Below, piece by piece: positions 15,804 to 24,165 of a stretch of DNA of 64,000 nucleotides. Where the stretch lies: NCBI GenBank assembly GCA_947259575.1, contig CAMYMU010000019.1, forward strand, positions 62,001 through 126,000, read 5' to 3'. This DNA is from an uncultured Ectothiorhodospiraceae bacterium (GTDB lineage Bacteria; Pseudomonadota; Gammaproteobacteria; UBA6429; Thiohalophilaceae). Below the pieces are notes generated by a model. The model made no database searches. It was not told the DNA's origin and worked only from the letters and a program-made list of their open reading frames with translations. The position numbers and the translations under genes are program-made. How positions within the stretch are numbered: position 1 is the stretch's first letter; each line of letters starts with the position of its first letter.

Positions 15804-18642
15804 ACCTTTGTACCTTTTCATCTTTTGCATAACGGGCCGGCTGTAATTTTCTTAACTCTTTCAAGCTATCTTTGACCCATTTATCATAAATGCCATCTTT
15901 GATCTGTTTCACGTTAGCAACATGAATCTCAATAGCACGTTCTTCAATTGGGAACGACTGGTCTTCTAGCAGCAACCGGTACTGTTCCAGTGACTCACCT
16001 GACAGCCCTTTCGGTGCTGGTGCCTTCATCAACGATTTGGCAAAGTCTCTATAGAGTTCACCAATCTGGTAAGTCGCGGCGGTGGTGACTTCAGCGACTC
16101 GGTATTTAATCGCCGTCTCATAAGCTTTAATGGTGTTTTGCATTAACTGTTTCTTACGCTTGATACCCTGTTTGATCGGGCGGGTAATACGCGTACGTTT
16201 ATAAACACGATGATGGCCTTCGGCCAATTTAAGTGTCGCGTCGGCTGCCAGGAATTGGGTGCGCGCCGTTCTTTGTGCGCCACCGCGGGCATCGGAACGG
16301 ATAATATCTTGTAACCATAATCCCCAGGTCTTGCTATCACCGCTGAGGCGTGCCTGCTCGGCAAGTTTATGTCGTGCTTCCATTGACCGTTCAAGCGGGT
16401 AGGGGTGTTGTTTTATAAATTGGCTATAGATACGTGTCGCATCTTTAGACATTCTTGCTTTCTCATAGAATGTTGCTGCTTGCCATAATAAGTCGGCGCT
16501 GTATTTTTTGTTGGTGCGCGCATTTGCCTGAGCGAGTCTTTCCATTTCTCTCGCCGCACGCCCCGGCTGGCCTGTTTCACTATAGATAACCGCCAGTTTT
16601 TCAGGAATTGTTTTAGTCAACTTATGCTTTGGGTAGTCACGGCGGAACTGCTCGAGCAACTTCGAGGCACGCTTAAATTGTTTTTGCTCGATCATGGTTG
16701 CCGCAGCATCGTAATCTGCATTTGCTCGCAGGCTTGAGCCAGGCGTGGTTGTCTTGACGCGCAGGAAGTGAGAAATAGCGGCAGTCAGCTTACCTTCACT
16801 GCGGGCCTGTTCACCTTGTTTATATATACTTGCTGCAAGTCGGTCATAAATGCCACGATAATTTTTGTCTTTGTTCGAGGTACGACGCAGGCTTTCGCGG
16901 TAGGCCGTTTCAGCTTCTTTGTAATTGGTTAATTCAAACTGCGAGTGACCAAGTACGGTCCAGGCTGTTTTGGCAAGTTTTGGATCTTTGATATTTTTCT
17001 TAACCAGTTTCTCGGCAACCGAGGCTGCACGTAAATAATCTTTTGCCTTAAACAACTGATCGGCCGTTTTCGCCATGACAGAAACAACACGCTTGTCATT
17101 TGGGAATTGTTCAACAAACCGCAGGGCGCTGAGAATGGATATTTCCTGCATGCTGAGTTCTTTGGTTGCCTGGCTTGATGTGAAACTACTTGGTGTCTCA
17201 TGTAAAGCGAGGAATACCTTGGGTTGGTACTTTTGCACTGCGTCATAGCTGAGTAGTGCAGCATAACCTGCCTCGGCACTCTTGGCATGTGTTGGATATT
17301 CATATGCCGTCTTAACGTATTCTTTTGCAGCCTGAACATAATAGCGACCATCGAACAGGGCCTCTGATTTCAGGAAGTTCATATTGGCTGTCTTCGTATC
17401 AGTCGGGAAGTTCTTGATATACATTTCATACCAGTTTGCCGCCTTCAAGAATTCTTTTGACTTTTTGCTCTTGCGGGCAACTGCATGATAATAAGTTGCG
17501 ATCTCGGTGATGTGTTTTGCCAACAAAGGTTTGATGCGTTCATGTGCTTCTGGATTTTGCTGGTTCCAGTAAGCAGAACCGACACCATACAAGGTCACGA
17601 ATTTTTCTTTAGCCGGCAGCACCAACGTATTTAAACCACCTTTCTGGTAAGCGTTGATAGCTTCAGTATGAAATTCAGGCGCTAAAGGTGAAGCAGGGTA
17701 ACGTTGCACATAAGACATATAAGTGTCCGCTGCATCTTTGGTGCGTTCCTTCTCCATGTGTAGGCGACCAAGGCTTAGGTAAATTAATGGCTCGTATGGT
17801 CGGCTACCACTTTCAGTGAAGTAGTCAGTAACAGTGTACTCACCATGTTGGTAAGCAAAGCTCAGACTAATGGCGCGCAGGGTATCGATAATCAGTTCAC
17901 GCTCGGTACCGACCAGGTTGTCAGCGGCGCCATCCATCTTCAACATGCCTTGCTGTTGCTTGCGGTCCATGATCGCGAAGAAACTATTTAGCGACTCTTT
18001 ATAGTTATTAGTCTTAAACAGAGTCCAGCCATATTTGTACATGGCCTTTTCAAAGAACAATGATTCCTGATTGTGTTGGATGATATCAGAATAGGCCTGT
18101 CTCGCACTTTTATAACGCTTTAACAGGAATAGCATTTCACCACGACGGAACTGAACCTCATCACGATAAGACGTGTTGGGGTAGAAGTGCATAACCCGGT
18201 CTAGCACTTCTAATGATTTCTTGGGCTGACCATTTAGTTCATAGGCCTTTGCTAACTGATACAGAATTTGATCATTGTTAGGATGGTTAGGGTGTGATTC
18301 CAGATAAGTGGTATACAAGCGTATTGATGCCTGAGTATCACGTTGGCCTTCTTCTAGTTCCTGTTCGGATTCACCTGAGAGTTGTTCTTCACCAATCTTT
18401 AATTGTAAATCCGCCATCCGGCGCAAGGCCTGGCTATACATCTGGTAATCAGTGGTAATCGAGAGGAACTCACTATAATACTTACGTGCGGTATCTTCAT
18501 CGATCGGTAATTCGCCCTTGGGTTCCTCGAGATTAATATCGCGTGCTTTTATGCTGGCGATGGTCTCCAGTTGTTTGCTGTTACTTGAACAGGCACCAAT
18601 AGCTAACAAAGTGGAGAGGATAAGAAAATGTTTACTGCGCAT
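15784..18642 (-). CDS. Large TPR-repeat lipoprotein of the motor operon
   Basis: About 952 residues. The ATG at 18642 is preferred: it has AGGAG a few bases upstream and yields a canonical lipoprotein signal (LSTLLAIGAC); the ATG at 18663 would add seven residues. The rest is an array of tetratricopeptide repeats across the whole protein (for example QILYQLAKAYELNGQPKKS, RGEMLFLLKRYKSARQAYSD, GHSQFELTNYKEAETAYRES). It resembles the large TPR protein GltD (AgmU) of the myxobacterial gliding complex, expected in the periplasm or at the outer membrane. It overlaps the stop of the upstream TPR gene by 11 bases. Confidence 0.82.
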   Translation of the reverse strand: MRSKHFLILSTLLAIGACSSNSKQLETIASIKARDINLEEPKGELPIDEDTARKYYSEFLSITTDYQMYSQALRRMADLQLKIGEEQLSGESEQELEEGQRDTQASIRLYTTYLESHPNHPNNDQILYQLAKAYELNGQPKKSLEVLDRVMHFYPNTSYRDEVQFRRGEMLFLLKRYKSARQAYSDIIQHNQESLFFEKAMYKYGWTLFKTNNYKESLNSFFAIMDRKQQQGMLKMDGAADNLVGTERELIIDTLRAISLSFAYQHGEYTVTDYFTESGSRPYEPLIYLSLGRLHMEKERTKDAADTYMSYVQRYPASPLAPEFHTEAINAYQKGGLNTLVLPAKEKFVTLYGVGSAYWNQQNPEAHERIKPLLAKHITEIATYYHAVARKSKKSKEFLKAANWYEMYIKNFPTDTKTANMNFLKSEALFDGRYYVQAAKEYVKTAYEYPTHAKSAEAGYAALLSYDAVQKYQPKVFLALHETPSSFTSSQATKELSMQEISILSALRFVEQFPNDKRVVSVMAKTADQLFKAKDYLRAASVAEKLVKKNIKDPKLAKTAWTVLGHSQFELTNYKEAETAYRESLRRTSNKDKNYRGIYDRLAASIYKQGEQARSEGKLTAAISHFLRVKTTTPGSSLRANADYDAAATMIEQKQFKRASKLLEQFRRDYPKHKLTKTIPEKLAVIYSETGQPGRAAREMERLAQANARTNKKYSADLLWQAATFYEKARMSKDATRIYSQFIKQHPYPLERSMEARHKLAEQARLSGDSKTWGLWLQDIIRSDARGGAQRTARTQFLAADATLKLAEGHHRVYKRTRITRPIKQGIKRKKQLMQNTIKAYETAIKYRVAEVTTAATYQIGELYRDFAKSLMKAPAPKGLSGESLEQYRLLLEDQSFPIEERAIEIHVANVKQIKDGIYDKWVKDSLKELRKLQPARYAKDEKVQRYVETIH

Positions 18643-20554
18643 TTTCCTCTCCTTGTTCAGCACCTTCTTGTTGGACTTTCTTGTCTTTTTCGAGGATCAG
18701 GCTGTCATAAAGACGGGCGATGCCAAAGCGAGCACGAACATGATAGTTTTCTAACTGCTGACGACGCTTGATTAAACCGGCCTGTGCTAGTTTTTGAATA
18801 TAACGTTCCTGTTTGCTGATGGCAGAGTCCAGTCTTGCGATCAGGTTGCGGATGCGTTGCTTAGACCAGGTGATCTTCTTGTCATAGCCTTCAAAAAACT
18901 TTGGTGCATTATTGGCGGCTTTTACCAATGAACGTTTTGCTTTACGTGTTTTTTTGAGCGCACGGTCCAATTCTTTTAAATTGTTATTCGCCGCCCAGAG
19001 TCGTGGGATAAATTCACTTTCCAGTTGAAAGGCGAGAATACCTTTTAGAAAATTATATTTCTCCAGTTCCTCACTCAGATCCTGGGTGGGTGATAATTTA
19101 TCAATTTTCTTTTTAACATTCGTTAATACCAACAGCAGATCATCTTCGTCTTCGGTGACCAGACCAAACACATCATTTTCTTTTTTAATGCGTTTTAAAT
19201 CTGCTGCATACTCATCACGTTGTTTTTGGATACGCGTAATGCTTTGCAAACGTTCATCGCTGGCGACTTCAGGCAGACGTGTGAAGTAGGCCTTGCGGCG
19301 TTCCGATAACATAAGCTCATAGGAGGGTAACTGGGTCTGCCAGTGTTTAAGCACATGTTTCAGATGTAATAGGCTTTGATAATTCTTATAGGCTTCCTGG
19401 AAGGTATTGGTCGCCATCATTTGATTTAGGTATGGGGCGGTTACTGATTTCGGTAAGCCAAAGCTACCTAATGGTAAAGAGGTCTCATCATCGATATTTG
19501 CTGGTCGCATAGCCTCGATTAATTCGCCCCGTTGCACAGCCAACATCACGTCTTCGAGTTTATTGATTTCTTCTGCATAGGCGCCAATGGCAGTTTGATA
19601 ATGCTGCATAGCCAGTCGAGGCTTGCCTAGTTTTTCGATTGTAAAAGGTACCGCGATCAAAGACTCCTGTACCGTGGTATCCAGGGCTTTACGATTTTGA
19701 AGTTCGAGCCAGGGTGTCAGTGCCTCTGTGTATTGTTCTTGATTAGTGTAAGCCCAGCCTAGTCCTAACAACGCTTTGTTTGATAAGGGGCCGGTTAGAC
19801 GTATGCGTTGAAAATGTGAGGCTGCATCCGTTGCGCGGTTATTACGCATGTAGGCAAAACCTAAGGCAAGGTTGGCCTTATCACGTAATGCGTTGAGTTC
19901 GTGGCTAATGCTGAAGGGATTTAAATCACCAACTTCATTTAGTAACTCGGTGCCTTCTTCCAGTTGCCCTGCCTTAACCAAAGCAACGCCGAGATTGAAT
20001 TGTGCATAGGCCTCCCATTCGGAGCTGCCACTAAAGTTTTTTAATACCTCGATCGCCTTGGGGTAGTTCTTCTGTTTCATGTAAACATTAGCAAGCAAGT
20101 GTAGGCGTTCGGCTTCACGTTCTTCAGGTAGAGTATCTTTGATTTTTGTTAGGGCGATTTCAGCCTGAGGGGTATACCCTTTTAGATAACGTAACTTCGC
20201 AATGTAGTACCAGGCTCTATCGTGACTTGCGGGTAGGGTGTCACTGGAGAGTAAGCCCTGGAATAAGTTACTGGCATCATTATGCATGCCATAAGCAAGG
20301 TACAAACCACCAAGTAACAAATTTGGGTCTTCACCTTGAACCTTAATCGGTGAACGCACCTCAGCCACCATTAAGTTAGTGATAGCCGAAAAGTATTTTT
20401 GTTGAAAGAAATTAAATAGCGTTTCGCCATAGCGCAGATCATAGACTTCAGTCGCTTCAAGGGTTTCTTTTTCTTCTTCGGCGTAGACAAGCTGACTGGG
20501 CTGATAGAGCACAGCAGAGGCAAGCAAGAGGCTGACTGAGAGACGTTTGATCAT
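18632..20554 (-). CDS. Exported TPR protein of the motor operon
   Basis: A 640-residue protein with a signal peptide (ends about residue 25, LVYA), then tetratricopeptide-like repeats over roughly 30-330 (AWYYIAKLRYLKGYTPQAEI; FNLGVALVKAGQLEEGTELL; LLGLGWAYTNQEQYTEALTP). The C-terminal half (about 380-620) is strongly helical and charged, probably coiled coil. No catalytic motif is seen. It is second in the operon, 38 bases after the 190-residue protein gene, and is a likely periplasmic scaffold acting with the other two TPR proteins. Confidence 0.78.
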   Translation of the reverse strand: MIKRLSVSLLLASAVLYQPSQLVYAEEEKETLEATEVYDLRYGETLFNFFQQKYFSAITNLMVAEVRSPIKVQGEDPNLLLGGLYLAYGMHNDASNLFQGLLSSDTLPASHDRAWYYIAKLRYLKGYTPQAEIALTKIKDTLPEEREAERLHLLANVYMKQKNYPKAIEVLKNFSGSSEWEAYAQFNLGVALVKAGQLEEGTELLNEVGDLNPFSISHELNALRDKANLALGFAYMRNNRATDAASHFQRIRLTGPLSNKALLGLGWAYTNQEQYTEALTPWLELQNRKALDTTVQESLIAVPFTIEKLGKPRLAMQHYQTAIGAYAEEINKLEDVMLAVQRGELIEAMRPANIDDETSLPLGSFGLPKSVTAPYLNQMMATNTFQEAYKNYQSLLHLKHVLKHWQTQLPSYELMLSERRKAYFTRLPEVASDERLQSITRIQKQRDEYAADLKRIKKENDVFGLVTEDEDDLLLVLTNVKKKIDKLSPTQDLSEELEKYNFLKGILAFQLESEFIPRLWAANNNLKELDRALKKTRKAKRSLVKAANNAPKFFEGYDKKITWSKQRIRNLIARLDSAISKQERYIQKLAQAGLIKRRQQLENYHVRARFGIARLYDSLILEKDKKVQQEGAEQGEENAQ

Positions 20555-20592
20555 GATGTGGCTAAATTTGCTGGTAGCTTTGTTTAAGATAA

Positions 20593-21165
20593 CTATTCTG
20601 CTTCCCAGACCTTAACTTTAAATTCTGGTTGATGCTTCGATTCCTTGTCGCTGATCTTTAGTTCGACAAATTGTGGTTCGGTTCCCTTGGTGACTTTTAC
20701 TGTAGTTGCTCGCTTATAGTCACGGTCTTTAGGACCCTTACCGACAAAGAAGGCGACCAGTTCATGTTCACCAGAGGTGAGGTTGCCCGTATAGAAGCGA
20801 TGTACACCGCCACGTTTTAATGCTTTGAGTTCTCGTTCGGTGTAAAGATGATTACCAACGACATTATTATTTAAACGTATCTGTACGGAGTCGAGGTCGA
20901 AGGTAATACCCACATCCATGGAGACAAAAACAGTGAACTGTGTATTGGCTGGAAACAGGAGATCTTCTTCAAGCAAAAAGAGGTCACGGTTGAGGTCGAG
21001 GATTTCCTTTTTCAGGTCCTGGATCTGGGTATCGAGTGTCGTCACAGTGCCCTGATCGCCCGCTGCTTCAGGTGTATCCCCTTCGGCGGCCCAGGCCGGT
21101 TGCATTACAAAAAGTGTCAGCATCAGTAAAAACGGGCTGAACAGAGTGGGCGCTAACTTACTCAT
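20593..21165 (-). CDS. Exported coiled-coil/beta protein, first gene of the motor operon
   Basis: A 190-residue exported protein: signal peptide ending PAWA (about residue 27), a helical heptad segment (TLDTQIQDLKKEILDLNRDL, about 43-65), then a beta-rich domain (FTVFVSMDVGITFDLDSVQI; HRFYTGNLTSGEHELVAFFV). I do not recognise a named domain; similar small exported proteins occur next to TolQ/TolR/TPR gene sets in other gammaproteobacteria, as I recall. GGAG lies about 8 bases before the start. A 134-base gap separates it from apbE upstream, where the operon promoter would be expected; no clear promoter was found there. Confidence 0.65.
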   Translation of the reverse strand: MSKLAPTLFSPFLLMLTLFVMQPAWAAEGDTPEAAGDQGTVTTLDTQIQDLKKEILDLNRDLFLLEEDLLFPANTQFTVFVSMDVGITFDLDSVQIRLNNNVVGNHLYTERELKALKRGGVHRFYTGNLTSGEHELVAFFVGKGPKDRDYKRATTVKVTKGTEPQFVELKISDKESKHQPEFKVKVWEAE

Positions 21166-21299
21166 TTTTGAGTCTCCGAGATGATTATTTTTAGTCTAAT
21201 ATCAATTGCTTGTGAGGCCTTAATGATATTGAGGATCAGCTCAACAATACAGTGCTGAGTCGACTGTTTGATGAATCGGTCACAAAATCACCATTCCGT

Positions 21300-22307
21300 T
21301 CACCTTATTGAGGCTGGAGGGTTCGTTTTCTTAGCTTGCGAGGGTGGCATTAACCCCGAGCTGTAATGAATCTTACCAGCGGCATCGATAATCACGGCAT
21401 CAATTCCCTCTAGCCTCTCTGCTAATGCTAACCCTTTAGCGGCCCCTAGTACAAAAAGAGTAGTGGATAAGCCATCTGTTGTAACGGCATCGGGCCCCAG
21501 GACGGTGACGCTGCGTGTCTTGCTTACTGATTTGCCCGTTTTTGGGCTGAGGATGTGGTGGTAACGCACACCATCTTTGATGAAGTATCGTTCATAGTCA
21601 CCGGAGGTGGATACGGCTGTGTCACTCAGGGGAATCACAAGAATGGACTTATCTTTTTTACGTGGATCTCGGATGCCTGTCATCCAGGGACGACCTTTGC
21701 GATCGCCAATGATGCGGCTGTCGCCGCCTGCACTAATCAAGGCCTGTTTAATACCACAATCCTTGATGATGCGAATGCCATTGTCGACTGCGTAACCTTT
21801 GGCGATGCCACCGAGATCGATGCGTACACCCTGTTTGGCAAAGCGTACCGTCGATGCTTTTTTGTCCAGGATAATATGCAGGTAATTGATGCGGTCGAGT
21901 TGAGTTTGAATTTGTTGATCCGATGGCTTCTGGCTTTTCCGGTAATCATATTGATAACCGATACTGGCGAAGGTGATATCAAATGCTCCATCAGAGAGTT
22001 CTGAGAGATGCATGGAACGCTCTATCAACTTAAATAACTCAGGGCTAATTTTAATTGTCTGTTGGGAAGCCTTAGCATTGAGGATCGCCAGCTCACTTTC
22101 TGGCTTATATGGGCTCATCAAGCTGTCTATGCGCCTCATTTCCTGCATGACTTGTCTAGTACACGTTTTTGACAACTTTTCTGAGTGTGACCAGAGCTCG
22201 ACATGAATAGGTGTACCCATAATGGCTTCAGACTGTATATACCACTCAGCGTGAGTTGGGCTACAACTGAGCAGAACTAGTAGGAGAAGGGCAACGCGTT
22301 TCATCAT
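21300..22307 (-). CDS. apbE: FAD:protein FMN transferase
   Basis: A periplasmic flavin transferase that attaches FMN through a phosphoester bond to Thr/Ser of target proteins. About 335 residues with a signal peptide (MMKRV..., ending THA). Family motifs are IMGTPIHVELW near the start, RIDLGGIAKGYAVDNG in the centre and TTDGLSTTLFVLG near the C-terminus, the latter providing the magnesium/FAD site. The start is chosen at the ATG directly before the signal peptide; an ATG at 22328 would add seven residues. No Nqr or Rnf operon is nearby, so its substrate may be in the adjacent redox locus (inference). Confidence 0.92.
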   Translation of the reverse strand: MMKRVALLLLVLLSCSPTHAEWYIQSEAIMGTPIHVELWSHSEKLSKTCTRQVMQEMRRIDSLMSPYKPESELAILNAKASQQTIKISPELFKLIERSMHLSELSDGAFDITFASIGYQYDYRKSQKPSDQQIQTQLDRINYLHIILDKKASTVRFAKQGVRIDLGGIAKGYAVDNGIRIIKDCGIKQALISAGGDSRIIGDRKGRPWMTGIRDPRKKDKSILVIPLSDTAVSTSGDYERYFIKDGVRYHHILSPKTGKSVSKTRSVTVLGPDAVTTDGLSTTLFVLGAAKGLALAERLEGIDAVIIDAAGKIHYSSGLMPPSQAKKTNPPASIR

Positions 22308-22346
22308 GGCATCATAACCCAGAGCCATGATTTATAAAATGCAGAT

Positions 22347-22374
22347 AAAAAAACACCCGGTCAAAGCCGGGTGT
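22347..22374 (-). terminator. Rho-independent terminator of the DUF1501-like gene
   Basis: On the minus strand, ACACCCGG-(6-base loop)-CCGGGTGT is a perfect 8-bp GC-rich stem followed by a run of seven T (the A-run at 22347-22353 on the plus strand). It lies 42 bases past the stop of the Tat-signal gene and should separate that operon from apbE. Confidence 0.85.
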
Positions 22375-22415
22375 GAAGAGTTTACTTAGGAACTGCTATT
22401 AAGAAACATACGTCA

Positions 22416-24137
22416 TTAAGCAGGTTGTGCCGCTAAAATCTGATGAGTCCCAGTATTAACAGATGACATTCCGTTAAATATGGTGAGCTCATCCAACGCA
22501 GTAGTTCCACCCAAACCATGTTGTGGGAAGGCAGAATTGAAGTCGCTCACGAAGGTACCGAAATCGTTCACGGTGTCATAGTGCAGCGCCATATAGTTGA
22601 GTAGCACTGTGTTCACGAGTGAAGTCACACCATTGGCTGCCTGGATGGGGAAGCCACCTGGAGTTCTAGCACCTGTCTCAAGCGCACCGTTGGCACGGAA
22701 GTAGCCGAGCTGTTGGCGATTGTCCTGAGCTGCTTGAGTACCACCACGAATCGTTGTTCTACCGCGTGGGTCATAAACAAAGATCAGTGATGCAGCACCA
22801 CCCGAGTTATCACCTGTCCACTGACCCTTACCACCAGGAAGTGCTATGGTGCCCGAGTTAATGGCCGTATCGTCTGGATTACCGTTACTAAATACCGAGC
22901 CGTCACTGAAGACATAAACCATTAATGGGCGACCGACACGGTGTGCATATTCGATGGCAGCACCAATACAACGTCCAGCACGAATATCTCGAAGCTCACC
23001 GGCAATACGGTCACCAGTGTGATAATCGTAGCCACCCATGGTGACGCAGCCTGCGCCTGACAATGTGCTGGTGACCAGCTTCATGACAGATGAAACTTTG
23101 CGGAACTCAGAGCCATCTCGACTATTAGCGTTGAACTCTGCGTTGGTAAAGATACCGGTTGCATCATCAACGATAAATGGGTCTGTGCTAGGATTCAGGG
23201 CCTGTGGGTTACCAAAGTTCTCAGCCACATCTGCAGCTTTAACATAACCACAACGGATTAACCTTCTGAGATCTTCATTTGCACCACCAAGGTTAGGATC
23301 GAGTCCAGCAACTTGTGAGTTACTGATACGTGCAACGGCTTCCATCACACTGGTAGCATCAGCCTGACTTAAAATAGACAGCAATTCACCCGTGTCAACC
23401 AGGCCGGTTACATCGCTTGGACGATCAACCTTGGTTGGACGAATTTCTGGATTAATGTAAATCGCTGGAGCCATAGAGCGGCCACCTGATTCAGATGCCT
23501 GAGAACCTACCAGGCTTAACAGACTGCCACGCGCACCCAATCCGTTTGCACCAGCCATGGCGATGCCATACATAGGATTGTGTGGGTTGTTGCCTGTATC
23601 GTTATCAGAACGGGCGGGGATAATTGCGCCATTTGTTAGTGCTTGTGCACCAACAGACATTTTATCCAACATACCTGCGAGCAGTGCACTCTCTGAGTGG
23701 AAGGTTAGTCCAATAGCACTGTTGGTGTTCAATCCAGGTGTGCTTGGATTAGGCAGACGATCACCAGGTAATCCTAAGCGACTGTAGCCTGCGGTTGTAA
23801 CCGCAGAGGTATCAAGCTGACCACCAGGACCACCGACCATGGCATTGGAACCAGCCAGGTTAGCGCCACCTGCTAGATCGAAACACAAGAAAGGTACTTT
23901 TAATGCACCGCCTGCGCCAACGACGCAGTTAGTACCTGTATCCATTGCTTGTACGTCTGCTGAAAGGGCATGAGCCGCTTCAGGGTGCAAGAACATGTTA
24001 AGCAAGGAACTCCCTGTGACCATTGCACCACCACCGATGAAACCCTGGCGGATGAAGTCCCGGCGTGTTACTGGACGAGGATGATCCGCATGTAACAATG
24101 GAGCATCTGGATCTACTATTTTCTGTTTTTTAGCCAT
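22416..24137 (-). CDS. Tat-exported DUF1501-like protein
   Basis: A 573-residue protein with a twin-arginine signal: VTRRDFIRQGFIGGGAMVTG at about residues 23-42, then a hydrophobic stretch and an AHA cleavage region. The body resembles DUF1501 proteins: a Gly-rich LCFDLAGGANLAGSN early block, a FHSESALLAG block, and a late MGGYDYHTG followed by RPLMVYVFSDGSV, like the DxH and V-x-x-SeFGR areas of that family. DUF1501 proteins are paired with heme c proteins in planctomycetes, as here. Its function is unknown; a folded, cofactor-carrying periplasmic protein is likely because Tat exports folded proteins. Last gene of the minus-strand trio. Confidence 0.72.
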   Translation of the reverse strand: MAKKQKIVDPDAPLLHADHPRPVTRRDFIRQGFIGGGAMVTGSSLLNMFLHPEAAHALSADVQAMDTGTNCVVGAGGALKVPFLCFDLAGGANLAGSNAMVGGPGGQLDTSAVTTAGYSRLGLPGDRLPNPSTPGLNTNSAIGLTFHSESALLAGMLDKMSVGAQALTNGAIIPARSDNDTGNNPHNPMYGIAMAGANGLGARGSLLSLVGSQASESGGRSMAPAIYINPEIRPTKVDRPSDVTGLVDTGELLSILSQADATSVMEAVARISNSQVAGLDPNLGGANEDLRRLIRCGYVKAADVAENFGNPQALNPSTDPFIVDDATGIFTNAEFNANSRDGSEFRKVSSVMKLVTSTLSGAGCVTMGGYDYHTGDRIAGELRDIRAGRCIGAAIEYAHRVGRPLMVYVFSDGSVFSNGNPDDTAINSGTIALPGGKGQWTGDNSGGAASLIFVYDPRGRTTIRGGTQAAQDNRQQLGYFRANGALETGARTPGGFPIQAANGVTSLVNTVLLNYMALHYDTVNDFGTFVSDFNSAFPQHGLGGTTALDELTIFNGMSSVNTGTHQILAAQPA

Positions 24138-24165
24138 TTGTTATCACCTTAGGTTCATCAATTCG

